Assembly (NCBI GenBank): GCA_905250075.1
Contig: CAJNOP010000372.1
Location: 6,924-70,923, forward strand
Direction: 5' to 3'
DNA: 64,000 nucleotides
Origin: Rotaria sp. Silwood1
Taxonomy: Eukaryota > Rotifera > Eurotatoria > Philodinida > Philodinidae
Shown: one piece after another, positions 46,401-58,887 of the stretch
Position numbering within the stretch: position 1 is the stretch's first letter
Layout: each line of letters opens with the position of its first letter
Notes under the pieces: generated by a model
Databases searched by the model: none
The model's input: only the letters and a program-made list of their open reading frames with translations
Told to the model about the DNA's origin: nothing
Program-made: the position numbers and the translations under genes

Positions 46401-47753
46401 GTTCAATTCGATATGACATTTCACCATTTAAACCTGAATCTTGATCTGATATAGAAATATGTGCTAAAATTTGTCCTATTGGAGTATTTTCACGTATAGA
46501 TATTATTGAATCATTTATAAGAGGTTCAACAAATGTTATAAATGCTTGTGGACGATTATCATTTTCATCAGTAATAAAAATATCAATAGTAGCAAAATGT
46601 GCAATAGAATTTTCACCTAAATCACGAACTTGAATTATTAAACGATATGATTGTTCAGATTCGTAATCAAATGGATTGACTAATGTCAAACTAAATCAAG
46701 AAATAAACTTTGTTTATTTGAAAAAAAAAAACTTTCTTTCTTTCTTTCTTTCTTACATTCCAGTTGAATCACTCATACGAAAATAGTCCATCCAACTAGA
46801 TGATGGAAGACCATTACTTATCGAATAATGAATCTATTGAAACATGAAAATGAGACTAGATAAATCTATTGAAAACAAAAAGAAAATTCGTATTACTTTT
46901 CCATTTAATCCAATATCTTTATCTGTTGCATTAATACGTGTTAGTTCAGTTCCAACGGGTGTATTTTCACTTATATTAAGACGAATATATGTCTCAATTA
47001 GAACAACTGAATTATCATTCATATCCTAATCAATAAATATAAATTTAAAAATTCAATTTCAGATTTATCAAATATGCTTACATCGATTGTAATATATAAT
47101 ATTGTTGAACTTTGTCTTTTTATTTGACCATTATCAAAAGCAATCAATTCATATTCATAATGATCTCGTTCTTCTCGATCGATTTCTTTGATGACTTTTA
47201 ATGTTAAACCACCATTAATCTTTGTCACAATATCAAATGGTCCATCATTATTTTTCTCATATAAATATTTAAGCTCATAATTAATACGACTATTTTCATT
47301 TAAATCAGCATCATGTGCTTGTTCTAAATTTATTTCATATCCAATAGGAACATTTTCCATTAAATTAAATTGATAAATTTTTGATGAAAATGTTGGTATA
47401 TGATCATTGATATCATCTATATTTAATATAAGTTGTAAAAGACGATATGGTATTTGCCATTCAATTAATTCAATTGTTAATTGACATTGTGTACATGAAC
47501 ATATACGTTGAGAACATAGATATTCTCGATCAAGTGAACGTGCAAGTAATAGATGACCATTTAATGAATCATAACGTACAAATGAATTATGGTTTCTACC
47601 TGTATCAAATAAACGATAAGTTATTGTATTATTTGTTGTAAATAATATTGTTGATAATGGTAATTCTTCATCAACACGTATATATATTATTGATTGTTCT
47701 TGATTTTTACAAAATACATTTGATATGATAAATAAAAAGACTATATAAAACAT
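43411..47753 (-). CDS. Protocadherin-like transmembrane protein, 7 exons
   Basis: Exons by hand: 47082-47753, 46897-47025, 46757-46833, 46143-46690, 43897-44588, 43723-43834, 43411-43661. They sum to 2481 bases (826 residues) with consistent phases. A signal peptide (MFYIVFLFIISNVFC) is followed by about five cadherin ectodomain repeats. Calcium-binding linkers are visible as NIDDINDHIP, ITIDDMNDNS, ITDENDNRPQ and IIDENDSPP, with intra-repeat D-x-D-x-G-x-N-G blocks (TDKDIGLNGK, SDQDSGLNGE, TDLDIGDNG) and LDRE. One membrane segment (about residues 593-622, LVIGLFTLFLFIFIIIITIC) and a cytoplasmic tail of about 200 residues ending EEEKMDV follow. The product is a calcium-dependent adhesion molecule at the cell surface. 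No catenin-binding motif is evident. Intron 4 (about 1.55 kb) contains a hAT-type insertion. An acceptor directly before the ATG (TTTTAG) suggests a spliced 5' UTR. Confidence 0.88.
44894..45898. mobile_element. hAT-type non-autonomous element in cadherin intron 4, duplication TTAGCCTC
   Basis: The ends are 15-bp inverted repeats CAGAGGTGTCCACAG on both sides, flanked by the 8-bp duplication TTAGCCTC (44886-44893 and 45899-45906). Near both ends, inside the element, are blocks of the repeated word CCCTGCCCTG. No transposase-like frame is present. The length is 1005 bp. It sits wholly in an intron of the protocadherin gene and leaves the exons intact. Confidence 0.9.
46733..46754. repeat. TTTC microsatellite
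   Basis: About five TTTC units lie in the short intron 3 of the cadherin gene, right beside the exon 3 donor. Confidence 0.85.
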
Positions 47754-47945
47754 TATCTAAAATTTAAGCAGATGTATTAGATATAGTTTTACTCATTAAT
47801 CTGTCACAATTATGTATACTTTCTACTTCACAAGTAGTTTTCTCCGACAAATTATCACCTTCTTTTTTTTTCTTCATCATCGAATAACTATATTTGACAA
47901 TTAGACATATAACAATGTTCATTTGAGAATATAGACAGGTGCGTA

Positions 47946-47971
47946 TGTGTGTGTGTGTGTGTGTGTGTGTG
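47946..47971. repeat. TG microsatellite
   Basis: About 13 TG dinucleotides. This is a plain dinucleotide run, unlike the TGTGGG-type arrays. Confidence 0.9.
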
Positions 47972-48351
47972 CAGATGTATTTCAAAATTCAGGATATACG
48001 CCCAAGAAAAATAGAAAGAGAAAGTTCCGGAGTTAGTCTATACAAGACGAAAATTACATCGTCCCATTTTGATCTAATCATGTGAACGAGATTGTGTTCA
48101 CTGTCAATTCTCATCTTATTGAGGAAATGAGATGGAAGATGAACGCGATGGACCGAATGGAAAATGTATGTAGACATTTGCGCCCAATGGCTACTATTTG
48201 TTTTGACTTACATTGCCTCGATTTATGAAATAAAACAATGAACAATGAGAAAAGATGGAAAAAAAAAACCTTGGCTGACAAATATAAGAAAAAAGAGCAT
48301 ATGGTACAAACAAATTAGAAAATAACGATAGGAAAGAATTATTGAACTTAC

Positions 48352-48426
48352 AATTGGCTCCAGCTTGAGGCCATGTTCCTTGATCATGAACTACTACTAT
48401 TAATATGTTGTCCTCGTCTATTTCTG
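48352..48426 (-). CDS. Orphan exon with cadherin-like sequence
   Basis: Flanked by an acceptor (CGAGCAG, so three bases could be inside or outside) and a donor (GTAAGT). The open frame reads EIDEDNILIVVVHDQGTWPQ AGAN, which looks like the last strands of a cadherin ectodomain repeat (compare RLIIQVRDLGENS and FILIIQDHGQPSK in the neighbouring gene). It joins in frame with the mini-exon at 52154-52179. Its phase does not fit the signal-peptide exon at 47753, so it may be 5' UTR, an alternative product or a leftover of a duplicated cadherin gene. Confidence 0.4.
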
Positions 48427-48429
48427 CTC

Positions 48430-51400
48430 GAATGAATCAGACAATAAACTGTTATAGATGATCATAAAATTATTTCAACCAGCAATGATTTGATGATCAT
48501 TTCAATCTTCTATTTCAATAAAAGATAGAAAGAACATTGGTTTTTCTTTTGTTGTTAATGAAATATTTCCCAAAAAGAAAAAAGAAAAAAATAAATAATG
48601 TTCATCTGGCATTACTCTGTTCAGTAAATAAAAGTTCAACAGAATCTAGAGGCTTTCTTTTTTTTTTCGATAGATCAATATCTTACTTTTTCTTCAATGT
48701 CTAGACACACATATACATCGATTCTCATTGCTGTGCTTACTTTACCTTAGGAAGATAACAATACATATATTGTTATTTCTTTTCTTTCTAATTGTTAACT
48801 ACTCGTTCTCTCTCTCTCATACTCACAAGCACTGATATTGTCGACAACTTGAATCAATGGAGAATTTTTGACTCTTGATGACTGTACAATAATATTGAAA
48901 ATGATCGAATGAATGAATGTTGGTCGGACGGATGTTGCCCGTTTCTCTTCTAAGTGTTATGAATGTAAACAGTTGAGTGGTAACTGCCCATTTAAATTCA
49001 CATTGTGATGACGGGACACATACTTATATACGCGTGTGCGTCCGCAATCGATTGAATGTCTCGAATGATTGAATTTTCGTATCTTTTTTTTTTTTTCTTC
49101 ATCAATAGAAATATCGGAAAGAATAGAAATGATGGGAGGAGATCTGTTGAAGTGTTATTTGCGATTCAGTTCGAAGGTCGTATTGATGAAATGATTTGAC
49201 GGAAACACGCATACACACATTTTGTATACTAATGAAAAGATGTGATTAGCTATAGTAATATGGTCTTCATCATCGATTTCTATAGTCATCGATTTGTCTT
49301 AAAGTTATTGTAATGATGTTTGACCATGTTACTATCTATCTGTCTGAAGATGCTATTGAGATAAACAGTCTATTATAATTAGTTAATAAATAATTACTAA
49401 CACAAGCTATGAGAGAAGAACACTAAAAAGATTGTTCTCTTTTCTATTTTTTAATAAAAACAATATGGATATTTTTCTCAATAAAATCTCTTTCCGGTCG
49501 TGTGTCAATATATATTAATGACAATACCTATATAGATGATGGTTCTAATACTTGACCCTATCTGGAATGAGTAACAGCTGCCATTCTCTCGCATTCACAC
49601 ACATGTATACATTGTCATATGTACAGACACAGTATACAAGCAATAGAAGAACTAGAGAAAGAATACTTATGTCATTCATTCACTTATTCACTCAAGCCTT
49701 GCGTATACACTAACACTTGTTGTTTATTCAATCCATTAGTGTGAAGACATAAAGTCGTCTTGGTCGAGATGTTTTTGCGTGACTCTATCTTATCCACTAT
49801 GTACTTGTGGTTCGTTTTTTTTTCTTCTTTACTCATTTGACTTACTTATGGGACTTACTTGTTGATTTTTAATTAGAAAGAAACAGATTGGATGAGAATT
49901 ACTGATAAAAATCTCTGACACACATGCACATATTGAATATTGACAAAGATCGTCAATTCCATGCGTGTGTGTATGTGATTCGGTTACATCATTTTCTGCA
50001 AAAGAGAGAATGAGAGTCAGTACTCGGTCCTTTCTCTCTTTTTTATGATTATTTGATGAACGGACAACGGCAATAGCAACAGCCGTCGACAGAGGAAAAA
50101 AAGTGGCGCATACATAGGCAAAGCAGGAAGGAAGTCTTTAAGTAGAACTAAGAGGGAGAGAAGCGAGAGAAGGAAGACGGATCAATCATGAAAAAAACAA
50201 AGCAAAAAAGAATAAAAAAAGTGTTCAATCATTGGAAAAAAATACGAAAAAGCTAAAAAAGAATACTAATCAATACAGCATGATGTTTATCTAAATATAA
50301 TGAATTGTTTTTTTCTGATCACATAGATAAATAGAACACCTTTTCTTTTGTAAGATTTCACATGATGATGATATTTCTTTGTGAGCTTATATTACATAAA
50401 GAAAAGAGATTGACATCAATAGTCTTCAAAATGAGAAAAGAGATCGAAAGAAAGAACAAAAAAGAAAGTATACTCTCAAGAAGGACAATGAGTGTCAAGT
50501 ATGAAATGAAACTTAGTGAGAAAAAATGCAGACGATTTTCTCAAAGATCATTGTATACATACGTACGGCTTGAAAATGACTTCTATTGTTCATTGAGTAA
50601 AGATAATGAAAAGTTTTTTTTTTTGCTATATAAGCGACACGTTCTATTCATCTTTTGTTCTTTCATTCAATTTTCAACTTCTAAATGATGACTTTGCATC
50701 ATCTAGCATCACGTTTTTCCATCTGTCTCATACATTTGTTGCTGTCGTTACTCATTAGTTGGTCAGATTTTTTGCTACTGGACGTGCTTACCAACCTAAT
50801 TGATGTCAAAAATGGAAGAAGAATAAGAAAGAGACTTATTTCTATAATCACAAGTGACACGGGTTGTCGCGCGCGCTTTCGCCGTTCGTCTAGCATTAAG
50901 CATGACACACGACGAGATAAAATATTAATCAGCTAAATTGCACAATCATGACTGTCTTTCTCTCTCATAAAATTCTATTCAATATTCAATCGATATTGAA
51001 GACTATTGGGAGATAATTAGGCTTTTCTCTAGAACGCCTTTTAAGATTATACTTGAATAAAGAAGAAAACGAAAAAAAATCACCTTTCCATTATGTCTTT
51101 GTGTGTACATATGACTAATGCATCGATTATGCAAGTGAATAATTTTGACATAGACATAAGATTGGTTTAGAAGAAAAAGAGAATTCTAAGAATAAACAAT
51201 TTTCTTGTCGACAATGACACAAGTGATTTGTGTTACACAGCAGATGTCTTTTATAAGCTTTATATAGAGACACAAGTAGCAGATTTATATATATATGTAT
51301 AATAAGTATATCACTTGATGTTTCTCGTTCACTTAATTCAGTAAAAAAAAACGATGAAGAAAGAATGTAATCTTTGTGCAGAATGCACACAATTATACAC

Positions 51401-52150
51401 TCAAATTTCACTCTGGTATTCATTGAACAAAAGGTAATAGGTGAAAAAGAATATATGTGCATGGTCGCGTGCTCTTCTCACTTTACTTTTCATAATATAT
51501 ATTGGAACAAAAAAAAAACTACGAATAGGATGAATGTTCATTTATAATGATGAGATGTTGTATGCAGTACAAAAAAGAAAAAATTCGACACGAGAAATGG
51601 AATAAAAGACAATTACAAGATGTATCTAGCCTAAGTCGACATATACCATCATAGTAAAACAAAGTAAAGAAGAAGAAAAAAAAAAGAAACATTAACATAA
51701 ATTTTCCGGACATAAATATTAGAACAATACACAGTCAACGTGATAATCAATCGATAAAATGGCATTGACAGTCTTTGTATTTCTCATCTAAGAGCTATTC
51801 CAATAAATTGCAACACACAAATCTCTCACCTTAAGTTAATGACCTCCGTATGTCATGTTCGTTGACATATATGTACACATGCACTCAAAAAATTGGGTTA
51901 TGAAAGAATCGATCCATAATTCATTGTGCATATGCATATACATACTATCATGCTAAGTCAATTATCCGTAGTAATACTAGTAGAATGCACAGGCTGTTCT
52001 ATTCATCAGCATTCCATATTCTATTCTTACATCATGATGACCAGCGAGGTGATACGTCAAGGATATTAATACTCACACTAATCATAAATTCATTCCAGCA
52101 AAAGAGTGTTACATTTCACATTGATGAGATATACTGATGCAACAAATACT
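48430..52150. other. No gene seen; possible long intron
   Basis: AT-rich sequence with many poly-T and poly-A runs lies between two possible exons on the minus strand. Frames in this interval lack splice context. A GCGCGCGC-like word at about 50869-50877 is unusual for this composition. Confidence 0.35.
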
Positions 52151-52153
52151 TAC

Positions 52154-52179
52154 CTTGAGCTTTGACAAGATTCATTCTT
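52154..52179 (-). CDS. Possible 26-bp mini-exon
   Basis: A strong acceptor (TTTTTCTTTCAG) and a strong donor (GTAAGT) bracket 26 bases, reading MNLVKAQ in the frame that joins the exon at 48352-48426. Being so short, it is supported by the splice sites and the shared frame only. Confidence 0.3.
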
Positions 52180-54565
52180 CTGAAAGAAAAATTTTATCGA
52201 TTTATTAATTACCCAGTCATCATTTGAAGAGCAAGTGTGTATATGTATTTACATTGTAGAATTGACACACTGTGTTTTTGATGTATGCCGTTGATCGACA
52301 TCGATTAATTGATAGAGAAAAACGATTTGCAATCGACCGCATACTGTGAACAAGAGTATAAGCAATGATGATAATGAATGGCAGTGTGTATGTTTGTTTA
52401 CGGTACTAGCCTATCATCGTTCATTGTGTTACACATACGCATCTGCGCGGTCAAAAGGAATAATTTGTATGTTCTAGTGTCGGTCAGTTCGCTTTTTTTT
52501 TAGTTTAAAGGCATATACACATATAAAAAAAATTCTCTTTGAAGAAAATAAAAGAGAGAGAGAGAGAGCGAGCCTGAAAGAATGGGAATGCGTGTTGGAA
52601 GCAGATGGACAAATGAGAATGAACAAAAAGGATCGATAAGCGATGCAGTGACCGTAGCACGACATGACAGACACTTTTTAGTTATTCATCATGAGTGACA
52701 ACTCCCTGGTACCATTATCATCATTGCTATCATTATCAACATGGGATTTCAAGGACATGAGAAAAAAAAGAGATAGACAACGTCATATAAAACAATAGAG
52801 ATCAAATGAATAGATGTCCGAAATTCATTAGGGACATTTTTACAAACAGATTTGACGGCAAAAATATTTTGAAGATGTATACAAATCGCATAGGAATATT
52901 TTGATGTATGCATTCGCTATTTTTATATTTTGAATTTATAATTTTTAAAAAGTTTTTCATAAAGAAAAAAAAGACAATAAATGAGCAACTACTAGTTAAT
53001 TTAATAGTATATGTCTTTACGAATAAGTGCAATAGCAATAATCTCATTCTTAAAAATCATCGATGAATTGTATGAGAAATTCTCTAATGATGATTTGCGC
53101 ATGTCTATGCCTTTGAGGCATTGTAAAAAATTCTATCCACTATCATCACTTATTATTGATCTTCTTTTGCTCTCTTAACACACATAACAGTAATTAATTT
53201 GCTTGTTCTTTTTTTTTTTTCTTGACTCGTTTTCTTTTTATGATATCTTTTGAAAGACTCATCTGCTAATACTTATCTCTTTTCTTCGTCTTTTTTACTT
53301 GATGTATGTGTCGAACAAGTCGGTCGATGAACAATGACGATGACGATCGCACACATCAAACATTGTACTTCTTATCATATGCTCATGTCCGTACCCAAGC
53401 AAGATTAACAGACACAAAGTACATATACAGACACTTCATGTGTTAAGAGAGAAAGAGAATAGTAATATTGCCTCACATTGAACAGATTATGTCGATGATT
53501 ATAGTACTATTGTTGTGATGAACTGAACAGAAAGAATTAGCCAAATGTATAGATATGAATGAAATAAAGTCTGTTTTTTATTAACTTTCTGTAAATACAA
53601 TAGCAAGTGATGAATGATCAATTTGAAAAATTGAACAATAAATTGTGAATTGAATACCACCTAAAAAGTTTAATTACTCATACATATGTATTCACATATA
53701 GAGAATATTCGGATCAAATAATAACATTTGAAATGAATTTTGATCATAAATGACCTTTTATTATATTTTATATAAAAAATTTTTTGTTTCAAATATTTAT
53801 GATAAATGAAAGACATGGACATGATGTTGATTAGATGAACAGAAAGATAACTATAGTTTAATATATTTTCAGATTTTTGTCGAGTGAAAATCGAAGTACC
53901 TTACGTTAATACGTTCAATTCAGTTGTGCTGCATATTAAGTGAAATTTTTTTCTATATTCTTGTCATTGTCTGTACATTGTCGTTTCCATGTATACATTA
54001 AAATTAATTAATTTTAGCCTTAGGATTGCTATTATAAAATGCCAACATCTATCTTGTGTTCAATGAATTAGTTTTCAGTGCATAAGTCAAATAATTTCTT
54101 GCAGTCACTTTTGATTTTTTTCTCCATATACGATTGACTTTTATTATAAAATTTTATTCATTTAAGTATCACTTTTTTCTTGTTCATATATATATATGAG
54201 TAACAAGACATTTGTGAAAGAAATCAATTGTACAAATAGTGATTTCAATATAATTAAATCATAAAAAAAATATCGCTTAATTGGAAGTGTGATATTGAAT
54301 AAATAAAAAATTTTACGGATTAACTCATAAAAAAAAATGCATACACAAAACATAATGTTGTTGTGTATAGATTTCATCATTTGATTCAGAAATTTTTATT
54401 TTTTCTTCAAGATTACAAATATATTTTGTGTTCTTTGTCTTTCCATCTTTTGTGACATTTGAAGAAACTATAAAATTAATCTTTTAGAAAACAGTATGTA
54501 ACAAAAAACAAACAAAACGTAATTATTATATAAGAGATTTTATGGTAAAAACAGATAATATTAAT
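52180..54565. other. No gene seen
   Basis: AT-rich intergenic sequence. A GA dinucleotide run is at about 52553-52567. Frames in this interval show no protein-like composition. Confidence 0.4.
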
Positions 54566-57279
54566 TCATTGAAGCCATATGTGAATGTGTCGTTGTTTTT
54601 TATAGCAACGATATTGTTTTGATAATTCTTGTATCCATTCAGAAAATAAATCAACAGTTGAATTTTCTTCTTCATTTTCGCTTTCGTCATCAGTCTCCTC
54701 AAAAACATTATCATTTGCAGTTATTCGAAATATAACACTAAGAAGATCAGCTTTTAGTTGATCAAGAACATATTGACAACTATCAATATTATCTACTGGA
54801 ATAATCAAATGTTGAATTCGAGGAAACATAGAACAAAATGGTTCAATATTGACAGTTTTTTGATCTCCATAACTATTGGAATCAATAATGAACGAACGAA
54901 GACATTTTTTATGAGAAAATTTAGCAGCATTTAAAGCATCAAGAAGATTTGTACTAGTTTTTATTGATTTTATATTGGGCATCATGTCCAAGAATTTAAT
55001 AAAATCAATAGTGGGCACAATCTCTTCTCTGGTTAATTCTTCAACAGTATTCAAATCTATAATTGCTTGTATATCACTAAGAAATGATTTTGATTTTGGC
55101 CATTTACCATAGAGAAATAAATTTGTAACACGAGAAAAATGAGGAAGAATAGCATTCTACAAAGAATAAAATTTACAATTATAATATTTTATTTCGTTAT
55201 CTAAAAATTTTTTGTTGTGTCTAACTTTTGTCTCATGAGACATTCCATTCCAATGATAATCTCCTTTTGAGCTTATATTTTTCTCATAGATAGGATTCAT
55301 AGTATAGATAAAAATCTTGAAAGAGTTCGTGCTAGAAGGCGTTTATTCTCTATATATAATCATTTTACCAAAGTTTCAGTCTGAAATTCTGACCAACCGT
55401 ACCTCTCATGGTTCTTAAGATATCCTAAAAGTTTCAGCTCAAGTATATATTTGTCTTCTGAGATAACACATACGTAAAAAAGCGTTACTTTCACACACGA
55501 ACTTCGAAAATATCCCAGTTTTTAGACACACTACATCTTAAGAAGAAGTCATTTGTTTGATCTGAAACTTTCAAAATATCATAAGAACCATGAGCTCTAT
55601 TGTTGGCAAGAATATTTAGACTGAACTTTCTTGTTGCAATTTCGCTCATGATAATCTACAATAGACTGAAAGTTCAGTAAAATGACTATAACTCGAGAGG
55701 AAAGATCTAATAGTTCGAATCCTTTCAGAATTTTTATTTTACACTATAATTTCTACCTATGAGTAAAATATGAGCTCAAATGGAGATTATCAATCTGATG
55801 CATTTCCTCCTTCGTTAGATTTAAACTATAAACTTATAAATGATTAAATTATAAAAGAAAAAATAGATGTAAATTTCTTACTTCTACTTGAGATTTTACT
55901 ATGCTCGATGTATCTATATGCAAGTCATGAGCTTTGTTCATAGATTGAATTCGTAATATTGAATTTTCATTAGCAGTAGAACGATATTCAAATGACGATG
56001 AGAGACTTTTGACCACATAAAAATTGTTGAGATATGGCAATGTATAAAGCATAACTTCGTCGTCATACTTTTCCAATGACACATACCATTGTTTCTCTTC
56101 AGTCCAAAATGATGTACGAAATGTACTTATACATTCATCCGTATCCCATGCCGAAGAATCTGATATATAAACTGAAAGAACAAATTCAAATTTGTCCATA
56201 TTCGATACAAGATTTGTCCATCTATCACCATCTAGAATTAATTCATCGTTATATCCACTCGAGGTATTCAAGCGGAATCGTTTCAACGTTGGCATTTCTT
56301 GTAGCATCCATTCAAGTTTTGACATATTCATTGAACAATCCTCAAGTGTCAATGATATCAAATAATTTGTCGATTCTAGAGATGCGAATTTTTCGCTTCT
56401 CGGTATTTGATGTTCATCATGATTTGGGTTTTCGTCATGATTTGGATGTTCCTCGTGATTGGGATTTTCATCGGCTTCTATTTCGAATTCTTCACTAGCA
56501 ACACTGTTATCATCGTCTTCATGATTAGTTGGAGCACTGTTCAAATCAATTTCTTCATCAAAATTGAAATCATTTGCTTCAAATGTTTCTAATTGAGGTG
56601 CATAAACAAAAATATTTCGAACGAAACTAACACTACAATTGCCTTTAAATATCATATGTCTAAATGAACATTGTTCAAGCCAAGGTAATGGATTAGATGT
56701 GCCTCGACCATATGATAGTTCGAAGTAGACTTTACGAAGTGATGGTTTAGCAAGAACAGACATAATCAATTCAACAAAAATATCACCGTAAGTTTCATCG
56801 GTATTAATTATTTTGATCGAAGAAAAATTTACTAATGATGTATGATCAGCAATAGAAATTAATATTTGGTTCATAAATTCTTCATTATCGATTTGTATAA
56901 GTGTTAAAGAACGAAGACGAACAAATTCATTCATAGTAAATCGTGAAAGAAATTTTTCCACTAATCCTGGACTATTTACATCATCTGATAATGTTAATTC
57001 GGTAACTTGTTCTGGACGAATACGAGAACAAATTAAATCAAAATTTTTTAATGATATGGTTTTTGAATTAAAATGATATTCATCATAAGTAGATAAAATA
57101 CTATCGAATCGTTTACATACATGATACAATGATACAAAAATTGTTTCTATATCCAATTCATTTAATATTTTATAAATGATTTCCACTGGTAATTGATCAT
57201 TAGTAGCCGGTAATACTGAATTTACGGTTGATTTAACTATCGATAGTATCGGTTTAACTTTTCCATTTTGGCAACCCAT
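54566..57279 (-). CDS. F-box protein with long LRR-like C-terminal region, two exons
   Basis: Exon 1 is 55882-57279 and exon 2 is 54566-55156, joined phase 0 at GT/AG to give 662 residues. The F-box lies at about residues 28-70 (LPVEIIYKILNELDIETIFV then SLYHVCKRFDSILSTYDEYH). The rest is a series of weak leucine-rich-type segments (VTELTLSD, RLRSLTLIQI, SLRKVYFEL, LISLTLEDCSMNM, TLKRFRLNTS, RIQHLIIPVDN), the usual bdelloid F-box layout. It should act as a substrate adaptor of an SCF ubiquitin ligase. Near residues 275-300 there is an acidic stretch with three or four copies of a six-residue repeat (NPNHEE, HPNHDE, NPNHDE). A second acidic run (DDESENEEEN) is close to the C-terminus. The 725-bp intron, long for this window, contains a foldback element. 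Confidence 0.85.
55254..55792. mobile_element. Foldback element in the F-box gene intron, about 540 bp
   Basis: TGATAATCTCC at the left and GGAGATTATCA at the right begin inverted arms of at least 80 bp that match with about 20% differences. A second inverted pair near the middle (CATGGTTCTTAAGATATCC versus ATATCATAAGAACCATG) shows that the palindrome extends almost throughout. It is non-coding, and the target duplication is not clear. It accounts for most of the intron. Confidence 0.7.
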
Positions 57280-58887
57280 TGTTTTTTATTTTAAATAAAA
57301 GTAATGCACGCACGTGTTTACTTCCGTCGTTTTAGACCTCTTTTTTTCTCCTCTTGCATTGTTTGTCGATTGAGTAATGCAGAAAGAAAAGCTACGCTAT
57401 TATAATTTGTTTTTACTCGTGTCCTGTTTTTGAGTGGTTGCTGTTAACGAAACACATCTCTATTTAAGTTGAAATTTACATATTCTCACTGATATATTCA
57501 TCAAAATTCTGAAATTAAAAAATTAGATTTGAAATTTTATGAATCTGTATAAATATTGAATTGGTTTGACGTACTTAATTACATATTGACTGTTGTTAAA
57601 TTTAAATCATCAAAATATATTAATTCGATTAGTTCTTGTAGAATGTTTCAAATAAGGCAAGATTAAATTTTCAAAGTTGATGCAAATTTTTAGAGATTGA
57701 TTTATAGATGAAATTTCATTTCTTATCTTTGCCATGTGACTTTAACGTGATAACAGTATCAAACTTGTATAAAAGAAAAAAAAGCAAATCCTATGATTCT
57801 TATATATTAAGGCATATACTCATACTTCACAATATAGAAAGAAAAAGGATGAGTAAATACATCAGATTCTTTACATACAGATGAGTAAAAGTCATACGTG
57901 AAGGATTCCCATGTGACAATCGTTTTTTTTTGACTGATCATTCTCTCTCTCTCCTTGGACGTCCAGTATCCAAAATTTTTTTAGAAAGAGCTATTTGCTT
58001 AAATATACTGTTCTCTTTTGTATTAAAGTACTAATATATTTTTGATATAAGTGTTTTATTCGTAAATGAAGTGTCATAGAATTCTGAGAAGTTGCTCTTT
58101 TGAAAATGCTGATCAAAATCAAGTTGACTTACAAATTTCGTAAAAAGAATACTTAGAAAAAAAAACGACAAAAAGAAATCCGAATTAAGGTCTAGATGTC
58201 TAGATACGTCGGACTCTTTCTTTCATCTGTTTTGTGAATGTCCTTTATAGAATTGTCAGTATCAAAGATTTGTCAAGTTTTAATGATATTGCAGAAAGGA
58301 ACTGATATAACAAATTGTCTTTTGCGAGATTTTCAAAATACAGAACATTCTGTTTTGGATCATCAAGCATTTTTTTTATCAAAAAGGTTATAGATGTGAA
58401 AAGCATACAAAAAAATTATTTGATTCAAATAAAAGTTTCAAATTGTCTTCTGTTTTTATGTTTCTGAATCAATTTCAATATAGAAGCGTATAAAACTTTT
58501 AGTTTTGCAAAAATAAAGGTGAAAGGGGGTCGTTAAAGCAATAAAATCATTCGCAGTCAAAATTAACTTTCATATGTCTCCAAAGTTAATTCAGATGTCA
58601 AAAGTTGATTGTCGGTCTAATTAGTCCATTAGCCCTCATTCCGACTGTGCATAGATGAATTTTTGGGTAAGACGACTCTTCAGTCAGATATACAATCAAT
58701 GAATACTTCTATCTATCGTTTTTCTTTTCTCGACGAAGGACTCATGGAAAAGTTGTGATTCACAGAATATACAATGCATTTATGATTAGATATCAATGGT
58801 GATCTTTCTCGATATATATAGTGAAGTTCTTGCCGAAATATAAATGAACATAAAAATACAAGAAAAAAAAACTGATGATTCAAGTGT
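57280..58887. other. No gene seen
   Basis: This holds the upstream region of the F-box gene and the downstream region of the MORN gene. No recognisable elements or exons. Confidence 0.4.

Noticed and set aside
50362-50936. Two plus-strand frames of 108 and 83 codons, one with a hydrophobic start
   Set aside because: Composition follows local base bias; no domain, no splice partners, and overlapping frames exist on the other strand.
56076-56498. 140-codon plus-strand frame
   Set aside because: Antisense of the F-box gene exon 1, whose coding evidence is far stronger.
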